In this document: positions 44,852-53,402 of the stretch, in pieces
How the letters are laid out: each line of letters starts with the position of its first letter
How positions within the stretch are numbered: position 1 is the stretch's first letter
NCBI GenBank assembly: GCA_963824905.1
Contig: CAWGRH010000028.1
Span: forward strand, 124,001 to 188,000
Length of the DNA stretch: 64,000 bases
Source: JAJPKK01 sp963824905
GTDB taxonomy: Bacteria > Pseudomonadota > Alphaproteobacteria > Rhizobiales > Xanthobacteraceae
Direction: 5' to 3'
Program-made: the position numbers and the translations under genes
Notes under the pieces: generated by a model
The model's input: only the letters and a program-made list of their open reading frames with translations
What the model was told of the DNA's origin: nothing
Database searches by the model: none

Positions 44852-47494
44852 TCACGCCGCCAATGGCTTGCCCGGCACCCAGCCCGCGAAGAATTCGGCG
44901 AGGCCGGCGACCGGCACCGGCGCGCTGAACAGATAGCCCTGCACCTCGTCGCAGCCCAAGGCGGCGAGAAACTCGTGCTGCGCCTCGGTCTCGACGCCTT
45001 CCGCGGTCGTCGTCATGCCGAGCGCGCGGGCGATGCTGACCACCGCCTGGACGATGACGATATGCTCGTTGCGCTCCGACAGATCCGAGACGAACGCGCG
45101 GTCGACCTTGATCTTGTCGAACGGAAAGCTGCGCAGATAGCTCAGCGAGGAATATCCGGTGCCGAAATCATCGAGCGCGATCCGCACGCCGAGGCCTTTG
45201 ATCCGGCGCAGCGTGGCGAGCGTATGCTCGGTGTTCTCCATGAAGATGCGTTCGGTGATCTCGAGCTCGAGGCGGTGCGGGGCGAGTCCGGTTTCGGCGA
45301 GCGTCTGCTCGATCACCTCGAACAAGTTCGGCGCGGTGAACTGCACCGGCGAAAGATTGACCGCGATCTTCATCTCGTTCGGCCACGTCGCCGCGTTGCG
45401 GCACGCTTCCATCAGCGCCCACTCGCCGAGCTGCACGATGAGACCGCTGTCCTCGGCGACCGGAATGAACACTGCCGGCGGCACCATGCCCTTGACCGGA
45501 TGGCGCCACCGCGCCAACGCCTCGAAACCCGACACCGCGTTGCGCCGTACGTTGATGACCGGCTGGTAGTAGAGCTCGAGCTCGTTGCGCTCGATCGCCT
45601 CGCGAAGATCGACCTCGATCTGCCGCCGCTCGTTGATGTCCTTGTTCATCGACACGTGATAGAACTGGTAGGTCCCGCGGTTGGTGCCCTTGACCGCGTA
45701 GAGCGCGAGATCGGCCGCCATGAGCAGATCGTCGGCGTTCTCGCCGTCCTCCGGCCCGACCGCGATGCCGATGCTGACGCTGGTCCTGATCCGATAGCCG
45801 CTGATGTCGTAGGGCTCCAGCACCGACGAAACCAGCCGTTCGGCGAGCGCTTCGAGCTCGTCGCGGGATTCGACGTTGCGCAAGACGATGGCGAACTCGT
45901 CGCCGCCGAGCCGCGCGAGAAGATCCTCCCGGCGCAGCAGGCCTTCGAGGCGCTTGGCGACCTCCTGGAGCAGCATGTCCCCGATCCGGTGGCCGAGCGT
46001 GTCGTTGACGACCTTGAAACGGTCGAGGTCGAGGAACATCACGGCGAAGCCGTGCGGAATCTCGAGACCGCCCGAGGAGCGGCTCATCTGGTCGAGCGTC
46101 GCGCGGAACACGCGCCGGTTCGGCAGCCCGGTCAGCGGGTCCTGCGAGGCGAGCCGCGCCACATGCGCCTCCGCCTCCGCACGCTTCGTGATGTCGGTGA
46201 AGGTTTGAACGAAGCTGCCGTCGGGCAGATGGCCGCTGCGCACCTCGATCACGGTGCCGTTAGGCATGGTGCGTTCGCACACCGCGAACTTCTCGTGCTC
46301 GGCCGCCGCTGAACGCGCCGGCTCGCCCGGCGAATTCGCCGCGCTGCGCTGCTTTGCATTGCGCGTCTGGTATTCGACGAGCTCGTCGAACCGCGGCGGA
46401 CTCTTGATGAACTCGCCCGGCAGATCGAGCAGTTCGCCGCAGCGCCCGTTTATGATCGGGATCTGCAGGTCCTTGGTGACCAGCATGATGCCCTGGCTCA
46501 TGTTCTCAAGCGTAAGCCGAAGCTGATCTGCCTTGAGCCGCGCCCCTTCCTCGGTCTGGAGAACACGCTCCATCGCCATCAGCACGATCAGCGTCAGGAT
46601 AATGCCGGCGACGGCGTTGAGCTGGAGCGTCGACCACGACCCCCTGTAGATCTCGTTCATGTCGGTGCTGACGCTCACCCACAGCGGATGGCCGGCCACC
46701 TTGCGCAGCGTGACGAGCCGCACCAGGCCATCGGAAGGATCGGTGTACTCGAACGTGGTGTTGGCGCCCTTGCGCATCTCGCCGAACAGCTTGGTGCCGG
46801 CCAGATCCTGCCCGAGAGCGAACCCGTCACCGCTCCCGCCGCTCGAACGGACGAAACCGTCGCTGCCGATCAGCGAGATCGACACCGAGGACCCGAAATC
46901 AATGCGATCGTAGAACTTGGTGAAGTGCTCCGGATTGAGCGAGGCGACGACGACGCCGCCGAAACTGCCGTCGCTGTTCTGGAAACGGCGAGTAACTTGG
47001 ATCGACCATTTGCCGGAGGCGCGCCCGATCACCGGCTTGCTGATGTAGAGGATGTCCTCATCAGGGTGCTTGAGATGGAACTGGTAGTGATCGCGGTCGC
47101 TCAGATCGATCGGCTGCAACGGCTGCGGTCCGACGTTGGACGCCCGCGCGATGCCGTTGCTGTCGATGACCGCCACCTGGACGATGATCTCGCTGAGCAC
47201 GTCGGTAGTGTTCACAATCGTCGCGTAGTCGGTCGAATCTTTCCGGTTCTCGATGCTGCGGCGCATATAAAGCAGCGCCTTGTCGATCTCGCCCAGAGAA
47301 CGCAGCACGTTCTCCTCGAACACCATCGCAAAATTCTTGTTGGCGCGTTCGGCCGACCGCATGTCGGCATCGACATCCTCGAGATATTTGAGCGCAATAC
47401 CCGTCCACAGCATGGCGATGATCACCACGCCCAGTATCACAGACCCCCGGCGCTCGATGATAAGCTGCGGGAGTTTTGCGAGATGCAATTTCAT
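44852..47494 (-). CDS. Membrane-bound diguanylate cyclase/phosphodiesterase (dCACHE-PAS-GGDEF-EAL)
   Basis: An 880-residue c-di-GMP protein. Two transmembrane helices (SVILGVVIIAMLWTGIALKY and LNAVAGIILTLIVLMAMERV) bracket a periplasmic Cache-type sensor. A PAS-like segment follows (LRLTLENMSQGIMLVTKDLQ). The cyclase domain has an intact GGDEF at 530-534, with an RxxD inhibitory site just upstream (RREDLLARL). The phosphodiesterase domain has intact EAL at 658-660 and DDFGTGYSSLSYLRSFPFDK. Both activities could be functional, so the net effect cannot be predicted. ATG 47494 is used; TTG 47515 is an in-frame alternative. Confidence 0.9.
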   Translation of the reverse strand: MKLHLAKLPQLIIERRGSVILGVVIIAMLWTGIALKYLEDVDADMRSAERANKNFAMVFEENVLRSLGEIDKALLYMRRSIENRKDSTDYATIVNTTDVLSEIIVQVAVIDSNGIARASNVGPQPLQPIDLSDRDHYQFHLKHPDEDILYISKPVIGRASGKWSIQVTRRFQNSDGSFGGVVVASLNPEHFTKFYDRIDFGSSVSISLIGSDGFVRSSGGSGDGFALGQDLAGTKLFGEMRKGANTTFEYTDPSDGLVRLVTLRKVAGHPLWVSVSTDMNEIYRGSWSTLQLNAVAGIILTLIVLMAMERVLQTEEGARLKADQLRLTLENMSQGIMLVTKDLQIPIINGRCGELLDLPGEFIKSPPRFDELVEYQTRNAKQRSAANSPGEPARSAAAEHEKFAVCERTMPNGTVIEVRSGHLPDGSFVQTFTDITKRAEAEAHVARLASQDPLTGLPNRRVFRATLDQMSRSSGGLEIPHGFAVMFLDLDRFKVVNDTLGHRIGDMLLQEVAKRLEGLLRREDLLARLGGDEFAIVLRNVESRDELEALAERLVSSVLEPYDISGYRIRTSVSIGIAVGPEDGENADDLLMAADLALYAVKGTNRGTYQFYHVSMNKDINERRQIEVDLREAIERNELELYYQPVINVRRNAVSGFEALARWRHPVKGMVPPAVFIPVAEDSGLIVQLGEWALMEACRNAATWPNEMKIAVNLSPVQFTAPNLFEVIEQTLAETGLAPHRLELEITERIFMENTEHTLATLRRIKGLGVRIALDDFGTGYSSLSYLRSFPFDKIKVDRAFVSDLSERNEHIVIVQAVVSIARALGMTTTAEGVETEAQHEFLAALGCDEVQGYLFSAPVPVAGLAEFFAGWVPGKPLAA

Positions 47495-47786
47495 CGGGAC
47501 ACGTGGACGCACCAAGACATGAACGCATTCCTACGCACGCCCCGGTTTCGGCGGCATTAACCGGGGGCGCGGCGGAAGAAAGTGTGGCTAACATTCGTTG
47601 AAGGGAAAACGATTATTTTTTCGCAATGCTCTGCCGAAGTGTCGGCGGCCGGTTGCGCCACGGGGCGCGTCCGCTCCCCTCGGTCACGCCTCAGCCGTGC
47701 CCGGGAAAGAGCGTTCGTCCGCAGCAAACGCTGCGAACACTCAGCCTTCGCCGATTGACTTTCGTCGAAACCAATCCGCGAACCCG

Positions 47787-48624
47787 TCAGGATTCCGTCG
47801 AGACGAACCACGGTTTCACGCTCAGTCCTCGCCGCATCGAGTACATGTAGAAAATCGGCAGGCTGAGCGGCAGCAGCGCACGCAGCGCGCTGGTGTTGAA
47901 GGTAATCATGATCGAATGTGGGTATACGGCTTCTACCGCACGCCTTTCGATCATATTCGCACGATAGTATCTCAGCGCACCCTCCTCGACCGTACCGTCG
48001 CCGAAATACCATTTTTTCGCGCTCGCCGTGAGCCGCTCGCCGAGATCCTTCGGCATTTCATCCTCGACTTTCGACTCTGCCAAGCCGCTCGTGCGCAGAA
48101 CATCACCGAGCCAGCATGACTCGATGCCGCGTTCGCGCACATAATCGGCAATTTCGTCGAAATAGGCGCGCACGGCGCCGGGGGCATGGCCATTCAACAG
48201 CGCGTGCGTATCGGTGAACAGCAGCTTCAACTTGGCGCCGTGCGCATAGACATCGCGGACCCGGTCCAGCATGCCATTGAGAAACGCGATGCAGGCGATG
48301 TCCGGCTTGGCCACGGCCGGGCGCGGGCCCTTTCCCCAGTACATCATGAAGGGAATGGGCTCGTTGAAGGCGATCGCTCGCGCGATGAACTTGCAGCATG
48401 AGCTGCTGGTCGCCGGGCGGCTCGCGCCGGAAGGCACGGACATTGAAAGCGGCGAGTACCTGCTCCGGCGTGATTTTCCTGTGCGAGGGATAGGCGTCGT
48501 TTGACGCGTATTCGCGGTGCCCTCTGACCCACTTGCGCTCGTTTTTCTCTCCGGCGGTTCCCCGCTCGTTCGAATGCGGCGACGTTCCGGCGGTGAGTAT
48601 AGCCGCCGGCTCCTTCTCACTCAT
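47787..48624 (-). pseudogene. Uncharacterised protein, possible DIT1/PvcA-like relative, single-base frameshift
   Basis: The N-terminal part (ATG 48624, MSEKEPAAILTAGTSPHSNE onward to GDQQLMLQ) and the C-terminal part are in neighbouring frames. The latter runs FIARAIAFNEPIPFMMYWGK, DIACIAFLNGMLDRVRDVYA, HGAKLKLLFTDTHALLNGH and KKWYFGDGTVEEGALRYYRA. Removing one base near 48391 joins them into about 278 residues. The 'PIPFxxYWGKGPR...PDIAC...VYAxGAKLxLLFTDTHA' pattern faintly recalls the isonitrile synthase (DIT1/PvcA) family, but I would not assign a function. A CtrA-type box lies about 100 bases upstream. Confidence 0.45.
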
Positions 48625-48724
48625 TACAATACCCCGCGTCGGCATTTACCAGTTGTTAATAATCATTAAGATTCCAGGGGGTCAATGATTAATGGAACCA
48701 TCCAAAAACTCACCCCCGTTAAGG

Positions 48725-48739
48725 TTAATCGAATCTTAA
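48725..48739. promoter_or_regulatory. CtrA-type box upstream of the 48-kb gene
   Basis: TTAATCGAATCTTAA fits TTAA-N7-TTAA exactly. It lies in an AT-rich island (48640-48745) of the otherwise GC-rich gap 48625-48867, about 100 bases upstream of the minus-strand gene starting at 48624. Further TTAA half-sites are nearby (48655, 48668, 48719). Confidence 0.45.
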
Positions 48740-48867
48740 TGCCTCGGCGCCGTGGACGCATGCGCACGACCGCCCGCCCGCCTGATCGCGCAGCCGGTTC
48801 CACAGCTCTCCCATTCCGACAATACAGGGCCGCATTTTTCGCAGGCCGGTTCCGGCAAAGCGGCAGC

Positions 48868-49974
48868 TTACCCGCGCCGGTAGACGTACGGACCGTCCTC
48901 GCGGAGCACGGCGAGTTCCTCGACCACATGATGGTGGGGAGACAGATGGCACACCGGGTCGGTCGCCTTGGCATCGCCGGTCAGCGCGAAGGCCTGGCAG
49001 CGGCAGCCGCCGAAGTCGAGGTCCCGCCGCGCGCAGCTCTGGCACGGCTCGGGCAGGAAGGAGGTTCCCCGGAACGCATTGAAAGCCGGCGAGGATTCCC
49101 AAATCTCCTGGAGCGACCGGTCGCGCACCGACCAGAACTCGAGGCCCGGGATCGATTCCGCCGCATGGCATGGCAACACCCGCCCGGCCGGCGTGACGTT
49201 GAGCGAGCGCCGGCCCCACCCGCCGACGCAGGGCTTGGGGAAGCGCGCGTAATAGTCGGGCACGACGGCGTCGATGACGATGCGGCCGTGATGGCGCTCG
49301 CGCAGCGCCTCGACCCGGCCGACCGCCCGTTCGACCTGCTCGCGGGTCGGCATCAGCGCGGCGCGGTTCTTCAGGGCCCAGCCGTAGTACTGCACATGCG
49401 CGATCTCGACCCGCGCAGCCCCCATCTCGAGCGCCATCGCGACGAGCTCGTCGACCCGCTCGATGTTGGCGCGGTGGATCACGATGTTGGCGGTGAGCGG
49501 CACTTTGAGCGCCACCACCTCGGCGGCGAGCGCGCGCTTGCGCGCATAGGCTCCGTCGTATCCGGCGATGTGGTCGGCGGATTTCGGCTCGCTGTCCTGG
49601 ATCGAGATCTGGACATGGTCGAGGCCGGCGTCGGCGAGCGCGCCGAGCAGCTTGGTGGTGACGCCGACGCCCGAGGTGATGAGGTTCGTATAGAGCCCGG
49701 CGTCGCGCGCGGACGCCATGATATCGACGAGGTCACGCCGCGCCGCCGGTTCGCCGCCGGAGAGGTGCACCTGCAACACGCCGAGCGCCGCGGCCTCGCG
49801 GAACACCCGCGCCCACGTCGCAGTGTCGAGCTCGTCGGTGCGGCGGTCGAGCTCGAGCGGATTGGAGCAATATGGGCAGCCGAGCGGACAGCGGTGGGTG
49901 AGCTCGGCGAGCAGGCCGAGCGGGCTATGGAGCCCGGCGGCGGGCGCGGGCCGCGGATCGGCTTGCGTCTGCAT
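48868..49974 (-). CDS. pqqE: PQQ biosynthesis radical SAM enzyme PqqE
   Basis: A 368-residue radical SAM/SPASM protein. The cluster motif is C29-PLG-C33-PY-C36 (ELTHRCPLGCPYCSNPLEL). The C-terminal SPASM cysteines are visible in CVGGWGRRSLNV, VLPCHAAESIPG and EPCQSCARRDLDFGGCRCQA. PqqE joins Glu and Tyr side chains of PqqA, with PqqD as chaperone. ATG 49974 overlaps the pqqD stop (TGATG); GTG 49977 is an alternative. Only D and E are here, so pqqA, pqqB and pqqC must lie elsewhere. It begins the quinoprotein block. Confidence 0.95.
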   Translation of the reverse strand: MQTQADPRPAPAAGLHSPLGLLAELTHRCPLGCPYCSNPLELDRRTDELDTATWARVFREAAALGVLQVHLSGGEPAARRDLVDIMASARDAGLYTNLITSGVGVTTKLLGALADAGLDHVQISIQDSEPKSADHIAGYDGAYARKRALAAEVVALKVPLTANIVIHRANIERVDELVAMALEMGAARVEIAHVQYYGWALKNRAALMPTREQVERAVGRVEALRERHHGRIVIDAVVPDYYARFPKPCVGGWGRRSLNVTPAGRVLPCHAAESIPGLEFWSVRDRSLQEIWESSPAFNAFRGTSFLPEPCQSCARRDLDFGGCRCQAFALTGDAKATDPVCHLSPHHHVVEELAVLREDGPYVYRRG

Positions 49975-50267
49975 CACAACTCCAGGAGTTTCTTGTCGGC
50001 GAGCCCGCGCAGCAGCGCCGCGACGTCGGTGCGCACTCGTTCGGGCGGCGCGTTGAAGGTCGTGGCGAGGTCCGCCACGATGGCATCGAACGTCGCCTCG
50101 CCGGTGCAGCGCTTGACGACCTCGGCCGCGATCTGGTCGGCCTTGAATACGCGCTCGGGGGCGAGCAGCACCCAGCCGCCCTGGGCTTCGTTGTGCACGA
50201 GGCGCACACCGCGGGGCAATCTGGGCCGCGCGTCCGGCGCGATCGTCGGTGTGGCGGTCTCGTTCAC
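49974..50267 (-). CDS. pqqD: PQQ biosynthesis peptide chaperone PqqD
   Basis: A 97-residue protein with the PqqD/RRE fold: PRLPRGVRLVHNEAQGGWVL, LAPERVFKADQIAAEVVKRC, FDAIVADLATTFNAP and DVAALLRGLADKKLLEL. It binds the PqqA precursor and presents it to PqqE, encoded immediately downstream with overlapping stop/start. It begins divergently from a cytochrome c gene, so the intervening 220 bases (50268-50488) should hold both promoters. Confidence 0.95.
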   Translation of the reverse strand: MNETATPTIAPDARPRLPRGVRLVHNEAQGGWVLLAPERVFKADQIAAEVVKRCTGEATFDAIVADLATTFNAPPERVRTDVAALLRGLADKKLLEL

Positions 50268-50488
50268 CTCGGCGTCTCCCTCAAGGCTTGGCGCCGGGCC
50301 CCGAGAGTTCCGGCTTCACGGCCCTTTCTCGATGTCGGATCGAAAAACGGGCGCTGGCGTTCATGCTAGCATATGGGCATTGCAGCGGCATTCCCACCAG
50401 GGGTCCCGGCCAGACCGAAATGGTGCTGGTGAAGCCCCATCGGTCTGGGGTAATGACGTTCGCTCGATCGTCTCGCGAGGTTCCCGGA

Positions 50489-50914
50489 ATGCATCCCCTG
50501 CCCTCTTGCGCCCCCTTCACCGCGTTTGCACTGGCGGTGGCGGTCTGCGTTTCGGCCGCGACGCCTTCGGCCGCCCAGACGGGCCCATCGTTCACAGCCG
50601 ATCAGGTCGAACGCGGCCGCACCGCCTACAACCAGAACTGCCAGGATTGCCACGGCTCCACCCTCGACAACGGCGAATTCGGCGGTCCGCCGCTCAAGGG
50701 CGGGTACTTCACCAACCACTGGGGCGCCGGCAGCGTCGCGGACCTCACCGGCTACGCCAAGGCGCTGATGCCGCCGGACCGGCCGGGCCGGCTGTCCGAC
50801 GAGACCTACACGGACGTCATCGCCTATCTGCTCAGCAACAACGGGTATGCGCCGAACGGCAAGGAGTTGCCGTCCGACCTCGCCGCCCAGCAGAAGATGA
50901 GCCTGAAGAAGTAG
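50489..50914 (+). CDS. Small periplasmic c-type cytochrome
   Basis: A 141-residue protein with a signal peptide (FALAVAVCVSAATPSAAQ) and one haem attachment motif C51-QD-CH55 in NCQDCHGSTLDNGEFGGPPL. A likely axial Met lies in AKALMPPDRPGRLSDETYTD, followed by IAYLLSNNGYAPNGKELP. This layout is shared with cytochromes that take electrons from PQQ-alcohol dehydrogenases. ATG 50489 has GAGG 8 nt upstream; earlier in-frame starts lack a signal peptide. Its placement next to pqqDE and the quinoprotein operon supports that electron-acceptor role. Confidence 0.85.
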   Translation: MHPLPSCAPFTAFALAVAVCVSAATPSAAQTGPSFTADQVERGRTAYNQNCQDCHGSTLDNGEFGGPPLKGGYFTNHWGAGSVADLTGYAKALMPPDRPGRLSDETYTDVIAYLLSNNGYAPNGKELPSDLAAQQKMSLKK

Positions 50915-50947
50915 CGCGCCAAAAACGCCGTCCGGAGCGGTGCGGGC

Positions 50948-51556
50948 TTGATCGACTACACCCTGCAGCAGTTCGTGCTGCGCCTGCTCGCGATGGTGTT
51001 CGTCGCCGCCATCCATGGTTTTGCCGTCGCCGGCACCGCCTGCGCGCTCGGCGACCCCGGACCGCGCTACGATGGGCGCCTTACCGCCAATCCGTTCACC
51101 CATCTCGACGTGCTGGGAACACTGGGGGGCGTCTTCTCGCTCGGGTGGATCCGGCCGATCGCAATCGATCCCGCCCTGCTGCGCCTCGGGCGGGTCGGCC
51201 TGGTGCTAGTGGTTCTCGCCGGCGCCGCGGCGACGCTCGTAAGCGTCGTCGTCCTGCGCCTCGCGCGGCCGCATCTCCTGCCGCTGCTGCCGGACACGAC
51301 GTCGGCGCTCGCCTTCGCGGTCATCGAGACGATCGGCGAGGTGAGCCTATGGTTCGCCCTCGTCAACGTATTGCCGCTGCCGCCGCTGACCGGCGCGCAC
51401 CTTATCGTCGCGATCGCGCCGCACTCACGCGAGGGCCTGCGCCGCGTGCAACCTTATGTGGCGGTGGCGCTTGCGGTGCTCGCGGTCACCGGGTTGGCTG
51501 CACGTGCACTTGCGCCCGCCTACGCGGTGCTGGCGAGAGTTGTGTTGGGGGAATGA
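50948..51556 (+). CDS. Site-2-protease-like membrane protein lacking catalytic residues
   Basis: A 202-residue polytopic protein that follows the S2P/M50 pattern: AIHGFAVAGTACALGDPGPR, YDGRLTANPFTHLDVLGTLG, GWIRPIAI and NVLPLPPLTGAHLIVAIAP. In active proteases the first motif is HExxH and the last is NxxPxxxLDG. Here they read H23-GFAV and LTG at 147-149, so the catalytic Glu, second His and Asp are missing. TTG 50948 follows GGAG by 10 nt. It lies 33 bases after the cytochrome gene and is probably co-transcribed. A non-proteolytic membrane role is inferred. Confidence 0.65.
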   Translation: MIDYTLQQFVLRLLAMVFVAAIHGFAVAGTACALGDPGPRYDGRLTANPFTHLDVLGTLGGVFSLGWIRPIAIDPALLRLGRVGLVLVVLAGAAATLVSVVVLRLARPHLLPLLPDTTSALAFAVIETIGEVSLWFALVNVLPLPPLTGAHLIVAIAPHSREGLRRVQPYVAVALAVLAVTGLAARALAPAYAVLARVVLGE

Positions 51557-51577
51557 GCGCTTAACCCAACCCCTCTC

Positions 51578-51687
51578 ATTGCCCGGCTTGACCGGGCAAT
51601 CCAGTAACCCCTGCGCAACCGATGCGACTGAGACCGTGCCCCACCGAAGTCCGGTGGTTACTGGATCGCCCGGTCGAGCCGGGCGAT
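51578..51687. repeat. Large inverted repeat (CCGGGC palindromic element) entering a gene end
   Basis: Arm 1 (51578-51609, core GCCCGGCTTGACCGGGC) and arm 2 (51656-51687, core GCCCGGTCGAGCCGGGC) are inverted copies with four mismatches, separated by about 46 bases. Each arm is itself a hairpin. The element lies between the convergent S2P-like and binding-protein genes and supplies the last codons of the latter. Confidence 0.65.
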
Positions 51688-52515
51688 GACAGAAAGTCGG
51701 GAACCTCGGCGACCGAAGTCGGCGATCCGGTTGCTGCCGAGATAGCGCGCCTTGATCGCGGCGACCTCGCCGTTGCGTTCGAGCTTTTCCAGGCTCGCGA
51801 CGATGGCCCGCTTGAGCGTGAGGTCGCCCTTCCACAGGCCGAGCACCAGCGGATAGCGCGCGAGTGGCGGCGGTGCCCAGGTCGCCGTCCAGCCCTCCTT
51901 GGTGGCGATCGCCTCGGCGAGCAGCGCCTCGGTGACGGCGAAGTCGAACTTGCCGTCTCGCAGGCCGCGGGTGAGCTCGGCGGCGTTGGCGACGACCGTC
52001 ACCTCGACGTTCTGCTCGCGCAAGTATCGCGACAACGCCAGCCGATCGAGTCCGGAAATGCCGACCAGCACGCCGGCGCGGCGGCCGGCGATGGCGCCGG
52101 CCGGCTGCGGCGCGATGAACGCCCAGCCAGTCTCGGCATAGGGCGGGCTCGTCTCCAGGAACGACCGGGTCTGGGTCGACGCGACGACGCCTCCGGCGAG
52201 CACGTCGCACTGCGCCCGGGTGATGTGCCAGTTGCGCGGATTGAAATCGCGCCCCATGGCGGCGTTTCTGGAGATGACGAGCCGCACGCCCATGTTGGCG
52301 GCAATGGCGCGCAAGAGCTCGATGTCGATCCCGGGCGCGGCCGCGTCCTCCGTCACCAGAGGCGGATAGGCGGTCGGTACGCAGGCGCGCAGCACGCCGG
52401 CGGCACGCAGTTCGCCGAGCGAGGTGTCCGGCGGCAGAAAACTGACGGCGCCGAGCAGGCCGAAAATGAGGACGTAGGAGAGGATGATGCGCCAGTTGCC
52501 GGGAAGGACGCGCAT
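51658..52515 (-). CDS. Periplasmic solute-binding protein (MoxJ/PED-type) of the quinoprotein operon
   Basis: A 285-residue SBP_bac_3-like protein. An N-terminal membrane/signal segment (ILSYVLIFGLLGAVSFL) precedes LGELRAAGVLRACVPTAYPP, GIDIELLRAIAANMGVRLVI, QCDVLAGGVVASTQTRSFLE and AIKARYLGSNRIADFG. It is last in the five-gene minus operon, starting 5 nt after the permease stop. Such proteins accompany PQQ dehydrogenases (for example MoxJ), where they may help assemble or load the enzyme. The final residues SVIARLDRAIQ come from an intergenic repeat and are probably not functional. Confidence 0.8.
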   Translation of the reverse strand: MRVLPGNWRIILSYVLIFGLLGAVSFLPPDTSLGELRAAGVLRACVPTAYPPLVTEDAAAPGIDIELLRAIAANMGVRLVISRNAAMGRDFNPRNWHITRAQCDVLAGGVVASTQTRSFLETSPPYAETGWAFIAPQPAGAIAGRRAGVLVGISGLDRLALSRYLREQNVEVTVVANAAELTRGLRDGKFDFAVTEALLAEAIATKEGWTATWAPPPLARYPLVLGLWKGDLTLKRAIVASLEKLERNGEVAAIKARYLGSNRIADFGRRGSRLSVIARLDRAIQ

Positions 52516-52520
52516 CGCGG

Positions 52521-53387
52521 TCAGAATTTCTGGAAATCGCGCAGCGCGATCAGGAAAAACACCGCCGCCGTGACGACGAGCACGATCGGGCCGAGTCGCG
52601 GATCGAACTGGTTGAAATGGATGAAGGCGCCGCGCAGCGCATCGACCGCATAGGTGAGCGGATTGATCTGCACGAGTGTCACCAGCCATTCCGGATAGAC
52701 GACCTTGGTCTGCGCCGTGGTGAGCGACGGCTCGAGCGGAAAGATCGAGCTCGACAAGAAATAGAGCGGCAGGATCACCGCGTTGGAGAACACGCCGAAG
52801 CCCTCGAAGCTCCGCACGCGATTGGCGATGACGACGCCGAGCGAGGTGAGCCCGAAGGCGAGGAGGAACATCAGCGACAGCCCGAGCACGAGATCGGACG
52901 GATTGAGCGGAACGTCGGCGAAGCGCGCGAGCGCGAGCACCAGGCAGCCGTGAAACAGCGCGACCGTGGTGCCGCCGAGAATCTTGCCGAGCAGGATGGT
53001 GAAACGCGGCAGCGGCGACACCAGGATCTCGCGCAGGAATCCGAACTCGCGGTCCCAGATGGTCGATACCGCCGACTGCACCGAGGTGTACATGATGTTG
53101 AGCGCGATGACGGCGGGAAAGATGAACTGCAGGTAGGTGTAGGGGACGACGAACCGCACCTCGCCGTAGATTTCGCCGCGGAAATACGGGTTGAGGCCGA
53201 TGCCCATGATCAGCACCCACAGGATCGGCCGGGAGACGCCGCCGATGAACTGGCCGCGGTCGCGGATGGCGCGTTTGACCTCGCGAAACCAGATCGCGTA
53301 GAGGCCGCTGAGCTGCGTCGAAAGCCCGACGCCGGCGCTTTGTGTCGCGGTGCTCATCTCGGAATGCTCATCTCGTGTGCTCGCCAC
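52521..53387 (-). CDS. ABC-2 type permease of the PQQ-alcohol dehydrogenase system (PedC-like)
   Basis: A 288-residue ABC-2 permease with six helices. It contains LYAIWFREVKRAIRDRGQFI, VSRPILWVLIMGIGLNPYF, FIFPAVIALNIMYTSVQSAV, the loop WDREFGFLREILVSPLPRF, and FSNAVILPLYFLSSSIFPLE. This matches the permease known from phenylethanol/alcohol quinoprotein clusters. GTG 53387 immediately follows the ATPase stop; ATG 53357 is an alternative. A 20-bp tandem duplication covers the junction. With the ATPase it presumably exports a compound linked to quinoprotein function. Confidence 0.85.
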   Translation of the reverse strand: MASTRDEHSEMSTATQSAGVGLSTQLSGLYAIWFREVKRAIRDRGQFIGGVSRPILWVLIMGIGLNPYFRGEIYGEVRFVVPYTYLQFIFPAVIALNIMYTSVQSAVSTIWDREFGFLREILVSPLPRFTILLGKILGGTTVALFHGCLVLALARFADVPLNPSDLVLGLSLMFLLAFGLTSLGVVIANRVRSFEGFGVFSNAVILPLYFLSSSIFPLEPSLTTAQTKVVYPEWLVTLVQINPLTYAVDALRGAFIHFNQFDPRLGPIVLVVTAAVFFLIALRDFQKF

Positions 53388-53402
53388 TCATCTCGTGTGC
53401 TC
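53367..53402. repeat. 20-bp tandem duplication at an operon junction
   Basis: CTCATCTCGTGTGCTC occurs at 53367-53382 and again at 53387-53402, a 20-bp period with four unmatched bases between copies. It spans the end of the ATPase gene and the start of the permease gene, so the duplication includes the ATPase stop and the possible permease GTG start. Confidence 0.6.

Noticed and set aside
44645..46312. 555-codon plus-strand frame running from the tRNA into the GGDEF-EAL gene
   Set aside because: It overlaps the tRNA and the conserved GGDEF and EAL domains, and its composition is that of a reverse-strand shadow.
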